Source of the DNA: Stutzerimonas chloritidismutans AW-1
GTDB lineage: Bacteria; Pseudomonadota; Gammaproteobacteria; Pseudomonadales; Pseudomonadaceae
DNA length: 64,000 nucleotides
NCBI RefSeq assembly: GCF_000495915.1
Contig: NZ_AOFQ01000032.1
Span: 1-64,000, forward strand
Reading direction: 5' to 3'
Under the pieces are notes generated by a model, which was not told the DNA's origin, ran no database searches, and worked only from the letters and a program-made list of their open reading frames with translations. Each line of letters starts with the position of its first letter. Within the stretch, counting starts at the first letter, position 1. Both the position numbers and the translations under genes were made by a program. This document shows positions 16,588 to 26,437 of this stretch, piece by piece.

Positions 16588-17382
16588 TCAGTCTTCCAGC
16601 GAGCCCATCGCGGTGGTGTTGAAGCCGCCGTCGACGTAGAGGATCTCACCGCTGATGCCGGAAGCCAGGTCCGAGCAGAGGAAGGCGCCGGCGTTGCCGA
16701 CTTCGTCGATGGTGACGTTGCGACGCATAGGGGTCTGCTTCTCGTTGGCAGCCAGCATCTTGCGGAAGCTGGCGATGCCGGAGGCGGCCAGGGTACGGAT
16801 CGGGCCGGCAGAGATGCAGTTCACGCGGGTGCCTTCCGGGCCGAGGCTGCCGGCCAGGTAGCGAACGCCGGCTTCCAGGCTGGCCTTGGCCATGCCCATG
16901 ACGTTGTAGTTCGGCATGGTGCGCTCGGCACCCAGGTAGGAGAGGGTCAGCAGGCTGCCGTTGCGGCCCTTCATCATCTCGCGACCGGCCTTGGCCAGGG
17001 CGACGAAGCTGTAGGCGCTGATGTCGTGGGCGATCTTGAAGCCTTCACGGGTGGTGACTTCGGTGAAGTCGCCGTTGAGCTGGTCGCCCGGAGCAAAGCC
17101 GACCGAGTGCACGATGCAGTCCAGGCCGTCCCACTTCTTGCTCAGTTCTTCGAATACGCGCGCGATCTCTTCATCGTTGGCGACGTCGCAGGGGAAGCAC
17201 AGCTCAGGGCTCGAGCCCCAACCGGAAGCGAATTCCTCGACGCGACCCTTGAGCTTGTCGCCCTGGTAGGTGAAAGCCAGTTCTGCACCTTCGCGATGCA
17301 TGGCGGCGGCGATGCCGGAGGCAATCGAAAGTTTGCTGGCAACGCCGACGATCAGTACGCGCTTACCGGTGAGAAAACCCAT
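16588..17382 (-). CDS. fabI: enoyl-[acyl-carrier-protein] reductase (NADH) FabI
   Basis: A 264-residue FabI, the last reductive step of each fatty-acid elongation round. It starts [24 protein letters not shown] with the FabI-type nucleotide loop. Active-site residues are Y149, Y159 and K166 (SYLGAE…YNVMGMAK), three positions beyond E. coli numbering. The target loop around [10 protein letters not shown] is normal. The start codon at 17382 lies inside the last codons of the preceding ABC ATPase gene (20-base overlap), so fabI is probably cotranscribed and translationally coupled with the peptide transporter, although an internal promoter would be expected for an essential gene. Confidence 0.97.
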   Translation of the reverse strand: MGFLTGKRVLIVGVASKLSIASGIAAAMHREGAELAFTYQGDKLKGRVEEFASGWGSSPELCFPCDVANDEEIARVFEELSKKWDGLDCIVHSVGFAPGDQLNGDFTEVTTREGFKIAHDISAYSFVALAKAGREMMKGRNGSLLTLSYLGAERTMPNYNVMGMAKASLEAGVRYLAGSLGPEGTRVNCISAGPIRTLAASGIASFRKMLAANEKQTPMRRNVTIDEVGNAGAFLCSDLASGISGEILYVDGGFNTTAMGSLED

Positions 17383-19024
17383 GTGCTTGTCCCTCTTCTG
17401 GTTGTTCGGCAGTGCCGGGCGCCATGAAGGCGGATTCCAGCAGCTGCTGTGTATACGGATGTTGTGGTGCCGCAAAAATGTCAGCGGCCGCACCTTGTTC
17501 CACCACCTGGCCCTGCTTGACCACCATCATCTGGTGGCTCAGCGCCCTGACCACCGCCAGGTCATGGCTGATGAACAGGTAGGTCAGGTTGTACTTGGCC
17601 TGCAACGAGCGCAGAAGCTCTACCACCTGGCGCTGTACCGTGCGATCGAGCGCCGAGGTCGGCTCGTCGAGCAGTATCAGCGCCGGCTTCAACACCAGAG
17701 CTCGGGCAATGGCAATGCGCTGCCGTTGTCCGCCGGAAAACTCATGGGGATAGCGATGCCGGGTTTCCGGATCGAGGCCAACCTCCACAAGCGCGTCAAT
17801 GATTGCCTGTTCCTGCTCCTTGGCATTGCCCATCCGGTGGATGTGCAACCCTTCGCCAATGATCTGCCCGACCGACATACGCGGGCTCAGGCTACCGAAG
17901 GGGTCCTGAAAGACCACCTGCATCTGCCGCCGCAACGGTCGTACCTGGCGCTGCGACATGCTTTGCAGCTGCTGACCCTGGAAACGGATTTCACCGCGAC
18001 TACCCAGCAAGCGAAGAATAGCCAAACCAAGCGTGGACTTGCCGGAGCCGCTCTCGCCGACGATACCCAGTGTCTGCCCCTTGGGCAGGCTGAAGTTGAC
18101 GCCGTCGACTGCCTTGATGTGGTCGACGGTGCGACGCAGCAAGCCCTTCTTGATCGGGAACCACACCCGCAGGTCGTCCACTTCCAGCAATGGCGCCGCT
18201 TCTTCGACCGCCACCGGACCGCCACTGGGCTCGGCCGCGAGCAGTTCCTGGGTATACGGATGCTGAGGTGCGCGGAACAGATCTTCACACAACGCCTGTT
18301 CGACGACGCGACCGCGCTGCATGACACATACGCGATGGGCAATGCGCCGAACCAGGTTGAGGTCGTGGCTGATCAGCAGCAGTGCCATGCCCAGGCGTGC
18401 CTGCAACTCCTTTAGCAGTTCGAGGATTTTCAGCTGCACGGTGACGTCGAGGGCCGTGGTCGGCTCGTCGGCGATCAGCAGTTCAGGCTCGTTGGCCAGC
18501 GCCATGGCGATGACCACCCGTTGCCGCTGGCCGCCCGACAGCTCGTGCGGGTAGGCGCGGATGCGCTTGCGCGGCTCAGGGATACCGACCAGTTCCAGCA
18601 ACTCCAGGGTGCGAGCGGTTGCGGCCTTACCGCGCAGGCCCTTGTGAATCTCCAGCACCTCGTTGATCTGCTTGCCGACGGTGTGCAGCGGGTTGAGCGA
18701 GGTCATCGGCTCCTGGAAGACCATGGCGATGCGATTGCCACGGATTTTACGCATGGCCTTTTCGTCGGCCTTGAGCAAGTCCTGCCCGTGGAAGAGGATC
18801 TGCCCTTGCGGATGGCGAGCGAGCGGGTAGGGCAGCAGTCGCAGGATGGAATGAGCCGTCACGGACTTGCCCGAGCCGCTTTCGCCGACCAGGGCCAGGG
18901 TTTCGCCCTTGCGAATGTCGAATGTCACGCCTTCGACGACACGCTGGACCTGCTCGCCGGTGACGAACTCGACGGCCAGGTCGTGGACCTCGACCAGATT
19001 CTCAGCTATCGGTTGTTCGGCCAT
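17363..19024 (-). CDS. nppD: peptide/nucleoside-antibiotic ABC transporter, fused double ATPase (NppD/YejF-like)
   Basis: A 553-residue protein with two complete ABC domains in tandem. Domain 1 (about 10-265) has Walker A GESGSGKS, signature LSGGQRQR and Walker B LLIADEPT. Domain 2 (about 275-540) has [19 protein letters not shown] and [12 protein letters not shown]. Each ends in the oligopeptide-transporter tail (APQHPYTQ). Domain fusion is typical of YejF. In P. aeruginosa the equivalent NppA1A2BCD imports peptidyl-nucleoside antibiotics and related peptides (recalled). The start at 19024 is one base from the stop of the permease gene; the 3' end overlaps fabI. Confidence 0.93.
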   Translation of the reverse strand: MAEQPIAENLVEVHDLAVEFVTGEQVQRVVEGVTFDIRKGETLALVGESGSGKSVTAHSILRLLPYPLARHPQGQILFHGQDLLKADEKAMRKIRGNRIAMVFQEPMTSLNPLHTVGKQINEVLEIHKGLRGKAATARTLELLELVGIPEPRKRIRAYPHELSGGQRQRVVIAMALANEPELLIADEPTTALDVTVQLKILELLKELQARLGMALLLISHDLNLVRRIAHRVCVMQRGRVVEQALCEDLFRAPQHPYTQELLAAEPSGGPVAVEEAAPLLEVDDLRVWFPIKKGLLRRTVDHIKAVDGVNFSLPKGQTLGIVGESGSGKSTLGLAILRLLGSRGEIRFQGQQLQSMSQRQVRPLRRQMQVVFQDPFGSLSPRMSVGQIIGEGLHIHRMGNAKEQEQAIIDALVEVGLDPETRHRYPHEFSGGQRQRIAIARALVLKPALILLDEPTSALDRTVQRQVVELLRSLQAKYNLTYLFISHDLAVVRALSHQMMVVKQGQVVEQGAAADIFAAPQHPYTQQLLESAFMAPGTAEQPEEGQAHGFSHR

Positions 19025-19025
19025 G

Positions 19026-20045
19026 TTATTTCCTTGGGTCGAAGGCATCGCGCGCCGCCTCCCCGATAAACACCAGCAAGGTCAGCATGATTGCAAGCAC
19101 CATGAAGGCGCTGATGCCCAGCCAGGGCGCCTGCAGATTGGCCTTGCCCTGGGCGACCAGTTCACCGAGCGACGGCGAACCGGCCGGCAGACCGAAACCG
19201 AGAAAGTCCAGCGCGGTGAGCGTGCCGATGGCGCCGGTGAGGATGAACGGCATGAAGGTCATAGTGGAAACCATGGCGTTCGGCAGGATGTGGCGGAACA
19301 TGATGGCGCCGTTCTGCATGCCCAGCGCACGAGCGGCGCGCACGTACTCAAGGTTGCGCCCACGGAGGAATTCGGCACGTACCACGTCCACCAGGCTCAT
19401 CCAGGAGAACAGCAGCATGATGCCCAGCAGCCACCAGAAGTTCGGCTGCACGAAGCTGGCCAGAATGATCAGCAGATAGAGCACCGGCAGCCCGGACCAG
19501 ATTTCCAGCAGGCGCTGACCAACCAGGTCGACCCAGCCGCCATAGAAGCCCTGCAGGGCGCCGGCGATGACGCCGATGACCGAGCTGATCAGGGTCAGGG
19601 TCAGGGCGAACAGGACCGAGATGCGAAAGCCGTAGATCACCCGGGCGAGTACATCGCGGCCCTGGTCATCGGTGCCCAGCCAGTTCTCCAGTGACGGCGG
19701 CGCGGGCGCGGGTACCTGCAGTTCGTAGTTGATGCTCGAGTAATTGAAGGGGATGACCGGCCAGACCATCCAGCCGTCCTTCTCGGCAATCAGTTCCTGA
19801 ATGTACGGGCTCTTATAGTTCGCCTGCAGCGGAAACTCGCCGCCGAAGGCCGTTTCCGGATAACGCTTGAACACCGGGAAGAACCATTCGCCGTCGTAGC
19901 GCACCACGATCGGCTTGTCGTTGGCGATGATCTCCGCGCCAAGGCTGAGTACGAACAGCGCGAGGAAGATCCACAGCGACCACCAGCCACGCTTGTGTGC
20001 CTTGAACAGCGCCAGCCGGCGCTGGTTGAGGGGGGACAACTGCAT
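19026..20045 (-). CDS. nppC: ABC transporter permease (NppC/YejE-like)
   Basis: A 339-residue inner-membrane permease of the oligopeptide DppC class. It has an N-terminal helix after basic residues (LFKAHKRGWWSLWIFLALFVLSL), a long periplasmic insert that is characteristic of YejE, and then five helices with the EAA loop (YVRAARALGMQNGAIMFRHILPNAM). One base separates it from the permease gene upstream, showing a single operon. It pairs with the NppB homologue to form the membrane channel. Confidence 0.93.
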   Translation of the reverse strand: MQLSPLNQRRLALFKAHKRGWWSLWIFLALFVLSLGAEIIANDKPIVVRYDGEWFFPVFKRYPETAFGGEFPLQANYKSPYIQELIAEKDGWMVWPVIPFNYSSINYELQVPAPAPPSLENWLGTDDQGRDVLARVIYGFRISVLFALTLTLISSVIGVIAGALQGFYGGWVDLVGQRLLEIWSGLPVLYLLIILASFVQPNFWWLLGIMLLFSWMSLVDVVRAEFLRGRNLEYVRAARALGMQNGAIMFRHILPNAMVSTMTFMPFILTGAIGTLTALDFLGFGLPAGSPSLGELVAQGKANLQAPWLGISAFMVLAIMLTLLVFIGEAARDAFDPRK

Positions 20046-20046
20046 C

Positions 20047-21120
20047 TCAGGCCTCCCTGCTTTCGAAATCGATGCGCGGGTCGACCAGGGTGTAGGTCAG
20101 GTCGCCGATCAGCTTCACCACCAGTCCGAGCAGGGTGAAGAGGAAGAGGGTGCCGAACACCACCGGATAGTCGCGGTTGATCGCCGCCTCGAAGCTGAGC
20201 AGGCCGAGCCCGTCAAGGGAGAAGATCACCTCGATCAGCAGCGAGCCGGTGAAGAACATGCCGATGAAGGCAGACGGAAAGCCGGCGATGATGATCAACA
20301 TGGCATTGCGGAACACGTGGCCGTAGAGCACGCGATTCTTGCTCAGGCCCTTGGCTCGCGCCGTGATCACGTACTGCTTGTTGATCTCGTCGAGAAAGCT
20401 GTTCTTGGTCAGCAGCGTCAGCGTCGCGAAGTTGCCGATCACCAGCGCGGTGACGGGCAGGGCCAGGTGCCAGAAGTAGTCGATGATCTTGCCGGCCAGG
20501 GTCAGATCATCGAAGTTGGCCGACGTCAGTCCGCGCAACGGGAACCAGTTCCAGTAACTGCCGCCAGCGAACAGCACGATCAGCAGAATGGCGAACAGGA
20601 AAGCCGGTATGGCGTAGCCGACGATGATCGCCGAGCTGGTCCAGACGTCGAACTTGCTGCCGTGACGCGTCGCCTTGGCGATGCCCAGCGGGATCGAGGC
20701 CAGGTACATGATCAACGTGCTCCACAGACCCAGCGAGATGGAAACCGGCATCTTCTCGATGATCAGGTCGGTCACCTTGGCGTCACGGAAGAAGCTCTCG
20801 CCGAAATCCAGCCGCAGATAGTTGCTGAGCATGATCCAGAAGCGCTCTGCGGGCGGTTTGTCGAAGCCATACAGGCGCTCGATCTCGGCGATCAGCTCGG
20901 GGTCCAGACCCTGGCCACCCCGGTAGCTGGTGCCGGCGACCGCGACTTCCGAGCCACCGCCGGCGATCCGGCTGGTGGCGCCTTCGAAGCCTTCCAGCTT
21001 GGCGATTGCCTGCTCCACCGGGCCGCCGGGGGCGGCTTGGATGATGATGAAGTTGATCAGCAGGATGCCGAACAGCGTGGGGATGATCAGCAGCAGTCGG
21101 CGAACGATGTAAGCCAGCAT
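20047..21120 (-). CDS. nppB: ABC transporter permease (NppB/YejB-like)
   Basis: A 357-residue permease of the DppB class. It starts [37 protein letters not shown], the classic N-terminal helix of this family. A periplasmic segment of about 80 residues follows, then five more helices with the coupling loop ([25 protein letters not shown]). It lies two bases after the binding-protein gene. Confidence 0.93.
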   Translation of the reverse strand: MLAYIVRRLLLIIPTLFGILLINFIIIQAAPGGPVEQAIAKLEGFEGATSRIAGGGSEVAVAGTSYRGGQGLDPELIAEIERLYGFDKPPAERFWIMLSNYLRLDFGESFFRDAKVTDLIIEKMPVSISLGLWSTLIMYLASIPLGIAKATRHGSKFDVWTSSAIIVGYAIPAFLFAILLIVLFAGGSYWNWFPLRGLTSANFDDLTLAGKIIDYFWHLALPVTALVIGNFATLTLLTKNSFLDEINKQYVITARAKGLSKNRVLYGHVFRNAMLIIIAGFPSAFIGMFFTGSLLIEVIFSLDGLGLLSFEAAINRDYPVVFGTLFLFTLLGLVVKLIGDLTYTLVDPRIDFESREA

Positions 21121-21122
21121 GC

Positions 21123-23009
21123 TTAGCGCTCCGCCTCGCCATCACCAGCCGGAGCGGCAGCGCCAGCTTCCTCGGCCTTCTTTGCTTCGACGGGATCGGC
21201 AACCGGTAGCTTGGCGTCGGGTTTGCGCCACCAGGTCATCAGGCCGATGTCCTGCCGGGGCGTCACCTCTGGATGCGCGAGGTGATTCCAGTACGCCACT
21301 CGCCAGGTCTTTATGTGCCAGTTCGGCACTACATAATGCCCCCAGAGCAGCACACGATCGAGCGCGCGGGTGTAGGTGATCAATTCCTTGCGCGAATCGG
21401 CCCCTATCAAACCTTCCACAAGGCTGTCGACTGCCGGGTCCTTGAGACCGATGAAGTTACGGCTGCCCGGGTTGTCGGCGCTTGCCGAGTGCCAGAACTC
21501 GCGTTGCTCGTTGCCGGGCGAGTTGGATTGGCCGAAGCCGCTTACGATCATGTCGTAATCGCGCGAACGCAGCCGGTTGATGTACTGCGATACGTCGACC
21601 CGGCGAATTTCCAGATCGATGCCGAGGTCAGCGAGATTGCGCTTGTAGGGCAATAGCACGCGTTCGAACTCGGCCTGCACCAACAGGAACTCCAGCTTTA
21701 CCGGTTTACCCTCGGCATCCACCATTTGGTCGTTCTCGACCTTCCATCCCGCCTCGGTCAGCAATCGGTACGCCTGGCGCTGTTGCTCGCGAATCACGCC
21801 GTTGCCTTCAGTACGAGGCAAAGCGAAAGACTTGTCGAATACCTCGTCCGGTATCTTGCCGCGCAATGGCTCAAGGATCTTGAGTTCGTCCTGATCTGGC
21901 AAATCGGAGGAGGCGAGCTCGGAATTGTCGAAATAGCTGCGAGTACGGGTATACGCGCCATTGAACAGCTGGCGATTGGTCCATTCGAAGTCGAACAGCA
22001 ACCCGAGGGCTTCACGGACGCGGCGGTCTTCCAGCTGTGGTCGACGGATATTGAAGATGAAGCCCTGCATGCCGGTCGGATTATGGTTGCGGATCTCTTC
22101 CTTGATGATGCGGCCGTCCCTGACCGCATCGATGTCGTAGGCGGTCGCCCAGTTCTTCGCACTGGTTTCGAACCAGTAGTCGAAATGACCGGCCTTGAAC
22201 GCTTGCAAGGCCACGGTGTTGTCGCGGTAGTAATCGAAATTGATGTGATCGAAGTTGTAGAAACCGCGATTCACCGGGAGGTCCTTGCCCCAGTAGTCCT
22301 CTACGCGCTCATAGCGGATCGAGCGGCCGGCCTGGACCTTCTCGACGCGGTATGGGCCACTGCCCAGAGGCGGTTCGAGGCTGCCCGAAGTGAATTCCTT
22401 TCCTTCCCACCAATGCTTCGGCAACACCGGCATCTGCCCGAGGATCATCGGCAGTTCGCGATTGCCAGCGTGCTTGAAATCGAAGCGCACCCGCCTCGGG
22501 CTTTCCGCTGTCACTTTCTCCACATCGGCGTAGTAGGCGCGGTATTGCGGGGCACCCTGGCTCATCAGGGTTTCGAAGGTGAACACCACATCCTCGGCCT
22601 CTACCGGCTCGCCGTCATGGAAGCGTGCCTGCGGGCGCAAGTGGAAGCGCACCCAGCTGTTGTTCGGTCCCTTTTCTATCTTTTCCGCCAGCAGGCCGTA
22701 GACGGTGAAGGGTTCGTCCAGGCTGTTGGTGGTGAGGGTGTCGTAGATCAGACCGATATCGTCGGCTGCAACGCCCTTGTTGATGAAGGGGTTGAGCGAG
22801 TCGAAGCCGCCGAAACCAGCCTGTCGCAACGTCCCACCCTTGGGAGCGTCTGGGTTGGCATATTCGAAATGCTGGAAATTGGCCGGGTACTTCGGCTTCT
22901 CGTCATACAGCGTCAGGGCATGGCGAGGAGCGGCTTCGGCGATAGCAGCGAGGCAGAGCAGCCCCAGCAGCCCGGCGCGGAGCAGCGGATGGCGCGCGCG
23001 ATCATTCAT
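21123..23009 (-). CDS. nppA2: peptide ABC transporter substrate-binding protein, second copy (NppA2-like)
   Basis: A 628-residue exported family-5 solute-binding protein. The signal peptide ends AAIAEA, and the YejA-type beginning [19 protein letters not shown] follows. The C-terminus is an Ala/Glu-rich tail ([21 protein letters not shown]) that the paralogue lacks. The start at 23009 (MNDRARH) overlaps the stop of the upstream copy by four bases. It should capture peptides or peptidyl nucleosides in the periplasm for NppBCD. Confidence 0.92.
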   Translation of the reverse strand: MNDRARHPLLRAGLLGLLCLAAIAEAAPRHALTLYDEKPKYPANFQHFEYANPDAPKGGTLRQAGFGGFDSLNPFINKGVAADDIGLIYDTLTTNSLDEPFTVYGLLAEKIEKGPNNSWVRFHLRPQARFHDGEPVEAEDVVFTFETLMSQGAPQYRAYYADVEKVTAESPRRVRFDFKHAGNRELPMILGQMPVLPKHWWEGKEFTSGSLEPPLGSGPYRVEKVQAGRSIRYERVEDYWGKDLPVNRGFYNFDHINFDYYRDNTVALQAFKAGHFDYWFETSAKNWATAYDIDAVRDGRIIKEEIRNHNPTGMQGFIFNIRRPQLEDRRVREALGLLFDFEWTNRQLFNGAYTRTRSYFDNSELASSDLPDQDELKILEPLRGKIPDEVFDKSFALPRTEGNGVIREQQRQAYRLLTEAGWKVENDQMVDAEGKPVKLEFLLVQAEFERVLLPYKRNLADLGIDLEIRRVDVSQYINRLRSRDYDMIVSGFGQSNSPGNEQREFWHSASADNPGSRNFIGLKDPAVDSLVEGLIGADSRKELITYTRALDRVLLWGHYVVPNWHIKTWRVAYWNHLAHPEVTPRQDIGLMTWWRKPDAKLPVADPVEAKKAEEAGAAAPAGDGEAER

Positions 23010-24835
23010 TTGGTCTTCTCCAGGCTCTTCAGCCACCAGGCGCGCAAACCCAGCGTATAGGGTGGCGTGGTGACGTGGGCGAACCGATTGCGGTACGCCA
23101 GGCGGTGGTTACTGATGAACCAGTTCGGAATGGTGTAGTGGTTCCACAGCAGCACGCGGTCGATTGCGCGGGCGGCGGCGACTTGCTCGTCGCGGGTCTG
23201 CGCGGCGAGCAGCTTGTCAATCAGTTCGTCGACGATCGGATTGGCGATGCCGGCGTAGTTGCGACCGCCCTTGACGTCGACCTGACTGGAATGAAAGTAC
23301 AGATACTGCTCGATCCCGGGGCTGAGGCTCTGCGCCAGCGTCATCAGAATCATGTCGTAGTCGTAGTGATCGAGGCGCTGCTTGTACTGCGCGCTATCGA
23401 CGGTACGCAGGTTGGCCTGAATGCCGATGCGTGCCAGATTCTCGACGTAGGGCTGAAGGATGCGCTCGAGCCTCGGGTTGACCAGCAGGATTTCGAAGCG
23501 CAGCGGCTGTCCGGCGCTGTTCAACAGGCCGGCATCCGAGGCTTTCCAGCCCGCCTCGGCGAGCAGCTTCAGCGCATGGCGCAGGGTTTCCCGCGGAATT
23601 CCACGGCCTTCGGTCTTCGGTAGCTGGAATGGCTCGGTGAACAGTTCGGGCGGGAGCTGCTTGCGGTACGGCGAGAGCAACAGCCACTCGCCACCTTCGG
23701 GCTTGCCTGTCGCCGTGAAGTCGCTGTTGGGGTAGTAGCTTTCGCTGCGGCGGTAGGCGCCGTAGAACAGGGCACGATTGGTCCATTCGAAGTCGAACAT
23801 CAGGCCGAGCGCTTCGCGCACACGATTGTCGGCGAAGGTTGCGCGGCGCCCGTTCATGAACAGCGCCTGGGTCTGGGTCGGAATCTGGTGGGGAATTTCA
23901 GCGCGAATGATGTCGCCGCGCATCACCGCCGGAAACTGGTAGCCATTGGCCCAGTTCTTCGCCTGGTGCTCGATGAAGAAGTCGAACTCGCCGACCTTGA
24001 AGGCTTCGAAGGCCACCACGCTATCGCGATAGAACTCGACCGAGACTCGGTTGAAATTGTATTTCCCCTGATTGGCCGGCAGCTTGGCGCCCCACCAGTC
24101 TCGCACTCGCTCGAAGACTACCTGCCGGCCTGGCTGCACATGCGTGATGCGGTAGGGGCCGCTGCCCAGTGGGGGTTCGAAGGTGGTCGCGCTGAAGTCT
24201 CGATTCTTCCAGTAGTGCTGTGGCAGCACAGGCAGTTCGCCGAGCCGCATGATCAGCAGCGGATTTTTCGGTTGCTCGAATACGAAACGAATGCGATGTC
24301 GGTTGAGGATGTCGACCCGCTTCACCCCCTGCAGGTTGGAGCGGTACTGGGGGTGCCCATCCTTTATCAGGGTGCGATAGGAGAAGGCGACGTCATAGGC
24401 GGTAATCGGCTTACCGTCATGAAAGCGGGCTTCCTTGCGCAGGTTGAAAACCACCCAGCTGTAGTTATCGCTGTGCTCCACTGACTCGGCAATCAGACCG
24501 TAGCTGGAGGCAGGCTCGTCGCCGGACGGGTCGTAGATGCCGGTGCCGACCATCAGCGGCTCGTTCAGCTCGCTGATGCCGTATTGCAGAAAGCCGGGCG
24601 CCGAACTCAGGCTGGTGCCCTTGAAAGTGTAGGGGTTCAGGGTGTCGAACGTCCCGGAGGCCATCAGTTTGATCTGGCCACCCTTCGGCGCGCGCGGATT
24701 CACCCAATCGAAGTGGGTGAAGTTGGCCGGATACTTAAGAGTGCCGAACTGCGCATAACCATGGCTTTCGCTGATGGTGGCGAAGGCGGGAAAGCTCAAG
24801 GCCAGGCAGGTCAGTAACGGTAGCAGGGCTCGCAT
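23006..24835 (-). CDS. nppA1: peptide ABC transporter substrate-binding protein, first copy (NppA1-like)
   Basis: A 609-residue exported family-5 solute-binding protein (signal peptide MRALLPLLTCLALSFPAFA), first gene of the five-gene transporter operon. It shares the YPANFTHFDWVNPRAPKGG opening and the overall layout with the following copy, so the pair arose by tandem duplication. Two binding proteins serving one permease suggest differing peptide selectivity. The promoter should lie in the 115 bases shared with the divergent HDOD gene. Confidence 0.92.
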   Translation of the reverse strand: MRALLPLLTCLALSFPAFATISESHGYAQFGTLKYPANFTHFDWVNPRAPKGGQIKLMASGTFDTLNPYTFKGTSLSSAPGFLQYGISELNEPLMVGTGIYDPSGDEPASSYGLIAESVEHSDNYSWVVFNLRKEARFHDGKPITAYDVAFSYRTLIKDGHPQYRSNLQGVKRVDILNRHRIRFVFEQPKNPLLIMRLGELPVLPQHYWKNRDFSATTFEPPLGSGPYRITHVQPGRQVVFERVRDWWGAKLPANQGKYNFNRVSVEFYRDSVVAFEAFKVGEFDFFIEHQAKNWANGYQFPAVMRGDIIRAEIPHQIPTQTQALFMNGRRATFADNRVREALGLMFDFEWTNRALFYGAYRRSESYYPNSDFTATGKPEGGEWLLLSPYRKQLPPELFTEPFQLPKTEGRGIPRETLRHALKLLAEAGWKASDAGLLNSAGQPLRFEILLVNPRLERILQPYVENLARIGIQANLRTVDSAQYKQRLDHYDYDMILMTLAQSLSPGIEQYLYFHSSQVDVKGGRNYAGIANPIVDELIDKLLAAQTRDEQVAAARAIDRVLLWNHYTIPNWFISNHRLAYRNRFAHVTTPPYTLGLRAWWLKSLEKTK

Positions 24836-24950
24836 CAGACGGGGAATCCGATCCTTGGCGCTTAGGGGCTTCTCGGGCCGGTACAGTAACAGCTTGTATG
24901 CGCTGGAAAAAGGCCGGGCAACTCGGGCAAACTGCCGGTCATTTCCCGTA

Positions 24951-26426
24951 ATGGCATTGTGCAGAGGTGACCTCTTGGATGTACGTGCCCAGGGTCTTCA
25001 GGCATGGATAGACCGCCTGAATCAATCGGAGCTGCCTGCGTTGGCGTCCGTGGTCAAGGATCTGCAGCGCCTTGCCGTGCATGAACATGCTTCGGTGCAG
25101 CAACTGGCCGATGTACTGCTTCGTGATGCCTCGCTGACTTCCAAGGTGCTGAGGGTCGGCAACAGCAGCTATTACAACCCCTCCCAGGAGACCATCAAGA
25201 CGATTTCTCGAGCCATCGTAATGATCGGCTTCGAGAACGTGCGCCTGATCAGTCTGTCGGTCACGCTGATCGACAGCCTGCTTGAGCGCGCCCCGAGGGA
25301 GCAGCTGCTGGAACTGCTGGCTCGTTCGTTTCACGCCGCGGTGCAAGCCCGCAACATCGCCGGCTATGTGCTTTCGCGTCACGAGGAAGAAGTATTCATT
25401 GCCGCGCTGCTCTACAACGTGGGCGAGCTGGCGTTCTGGGGCTGCGGTGGAGAGCAGGCAGATGAGCTGGCCCTGCAGCTGACGCAGCCGGGCATCAAGC
25501 CTGACGATGCAGTGCAGAGCGTGTTGGGCACCAGCTTCCGGCAGCTCAGCCTGGGTCTGGTCAGAAGCTGGAACCTGGGAGAGTTGACCAGTCTTGCGCA
25601 CACTCAGGTGGCCAGCAGCGATCCGGCCGCTCGCGCGGTCGCGCTGGGCGTGCAGATCAGCGAAGCCGCACTCGGAGGCTGGGAGTGCGAGCGGATGACG
25701 TCACTGACCAGGGCCGTGGCCGAGTTCACCGGCGTGGACGAAGCTGATGCGTTGCAGCAGATACTCGCCAGCGCCGATGAAACCGTGCAGGTGGCGACCA
25801 CATTCGGCGCCAGTCGCCTGGGCCGGCTCATTCCCAGTACCGATCCCGAGCAGATCCGCCTGCAGCAGGCCCAGCGTCAGGCAGCCTTGCTGCAACCGGA
25901 TCTGTTGCTGATGCAACAGGCGCTGCAGGACCTGGGGCTCATGGCCTCGGGCGGCGGCGATGCCAAGTTGATTCTGGATACGCTGCTGAAGGGGCTGCAC
26001 CGCGGGGTTGGCCTGGAACGTGTGATGGTGGCGGTGCTGGCCGATCAGCAGACGCGTTTCAAGGTGCGTTGCGCCGTCGGTGAAGGGACCGAGACCTGGA
26101 TTCAGGGCTTCGTGCTTCCCGCTGACCAACCCGAGCAGCCGAACGTGTTCAGTTACGCACTGCGCCATCGGCAGTCGCTCTGGATGGGCGTGCCGGCAAG
26201 TTATAACTTGGCCGACCTGGTGACCCAGCCGCTGCGACAGTGGTTTGGCAATGGCATGTTCTTCATCGCACCGCTGATGGCGGGGACGCGTGAAATAGGT
26301 GTGATCTACGGCGATTGCCGGCTTTCGGGACGGGCGCTGAAACACGAACAGTTCGTCGCGTTTCAGCGCTTTACCCAGCTGACTGGACGCTGTCTGGAGT
26401 CCCTGAGCAAGCGTCCGGCTGGGTGA
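24951..26426 (+). CDS. HDOD-domain protein with C-terminal GAF-like region
   Basis: About 491 residues. An HDOD domain (about 10-230; NQSELPALASVVKDLQRL, then DPVLTSKVLRVGNSSYY-like DASLTSKVLRVGNSSYY) is followed by a linker and a GAF-like region (about 315-480). HDOD proteins are non-catalytic relatives of HD phosphohydrolases used in signalling. The HD metal residues are not kept. TTG at 24975, eight bases after an AGAGGTGA site, is an equally good start and would remove eight residues. Divergent from nppA1. Confidence 0.8.
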   Translation: MALCRGDLLDVRAQGLQAWIDRLNQSELPALASVVKDLQRLAVHEHASVQQLADVLLRDASLTSKVLRVGNSSYYNPSQETIKTISRAIVMIGFENVRLISLSVTLIDSLLERAPREQLLELLARSFHAAVQARNIAGYVLSRHEEEVFIAALLYNVGELAFWGCGGEQADELALQLTQPGIKPDDAVQSVLGTSFRQLSLGLVRSWNLGELTSLAHTQVASSDPAARAVALGVQISEAALGGWECERMTSLTRAVAEFTGVDEADALQQILASADETVQVATTFGASRLGRLIPSTDPEQIRLQQAQRQAALLQPDLLLMQQALQDLGLMASGGGDAKLILDTLLKGLHRGVGLERVMVAVLADQQTRFKVRCAVGEGTETWIQGFVLPADQPEQPNVFSYALRHRQSLWMGVPASYNLADLVTQPLRQWFGNGMFFIAPLMAGTREIGVIYGDCRLSGRALKHEQFVAFQRFTQLTGRCLESLSKRPAG

Positions 26427-26437
26427 ATGGCGGAGGG

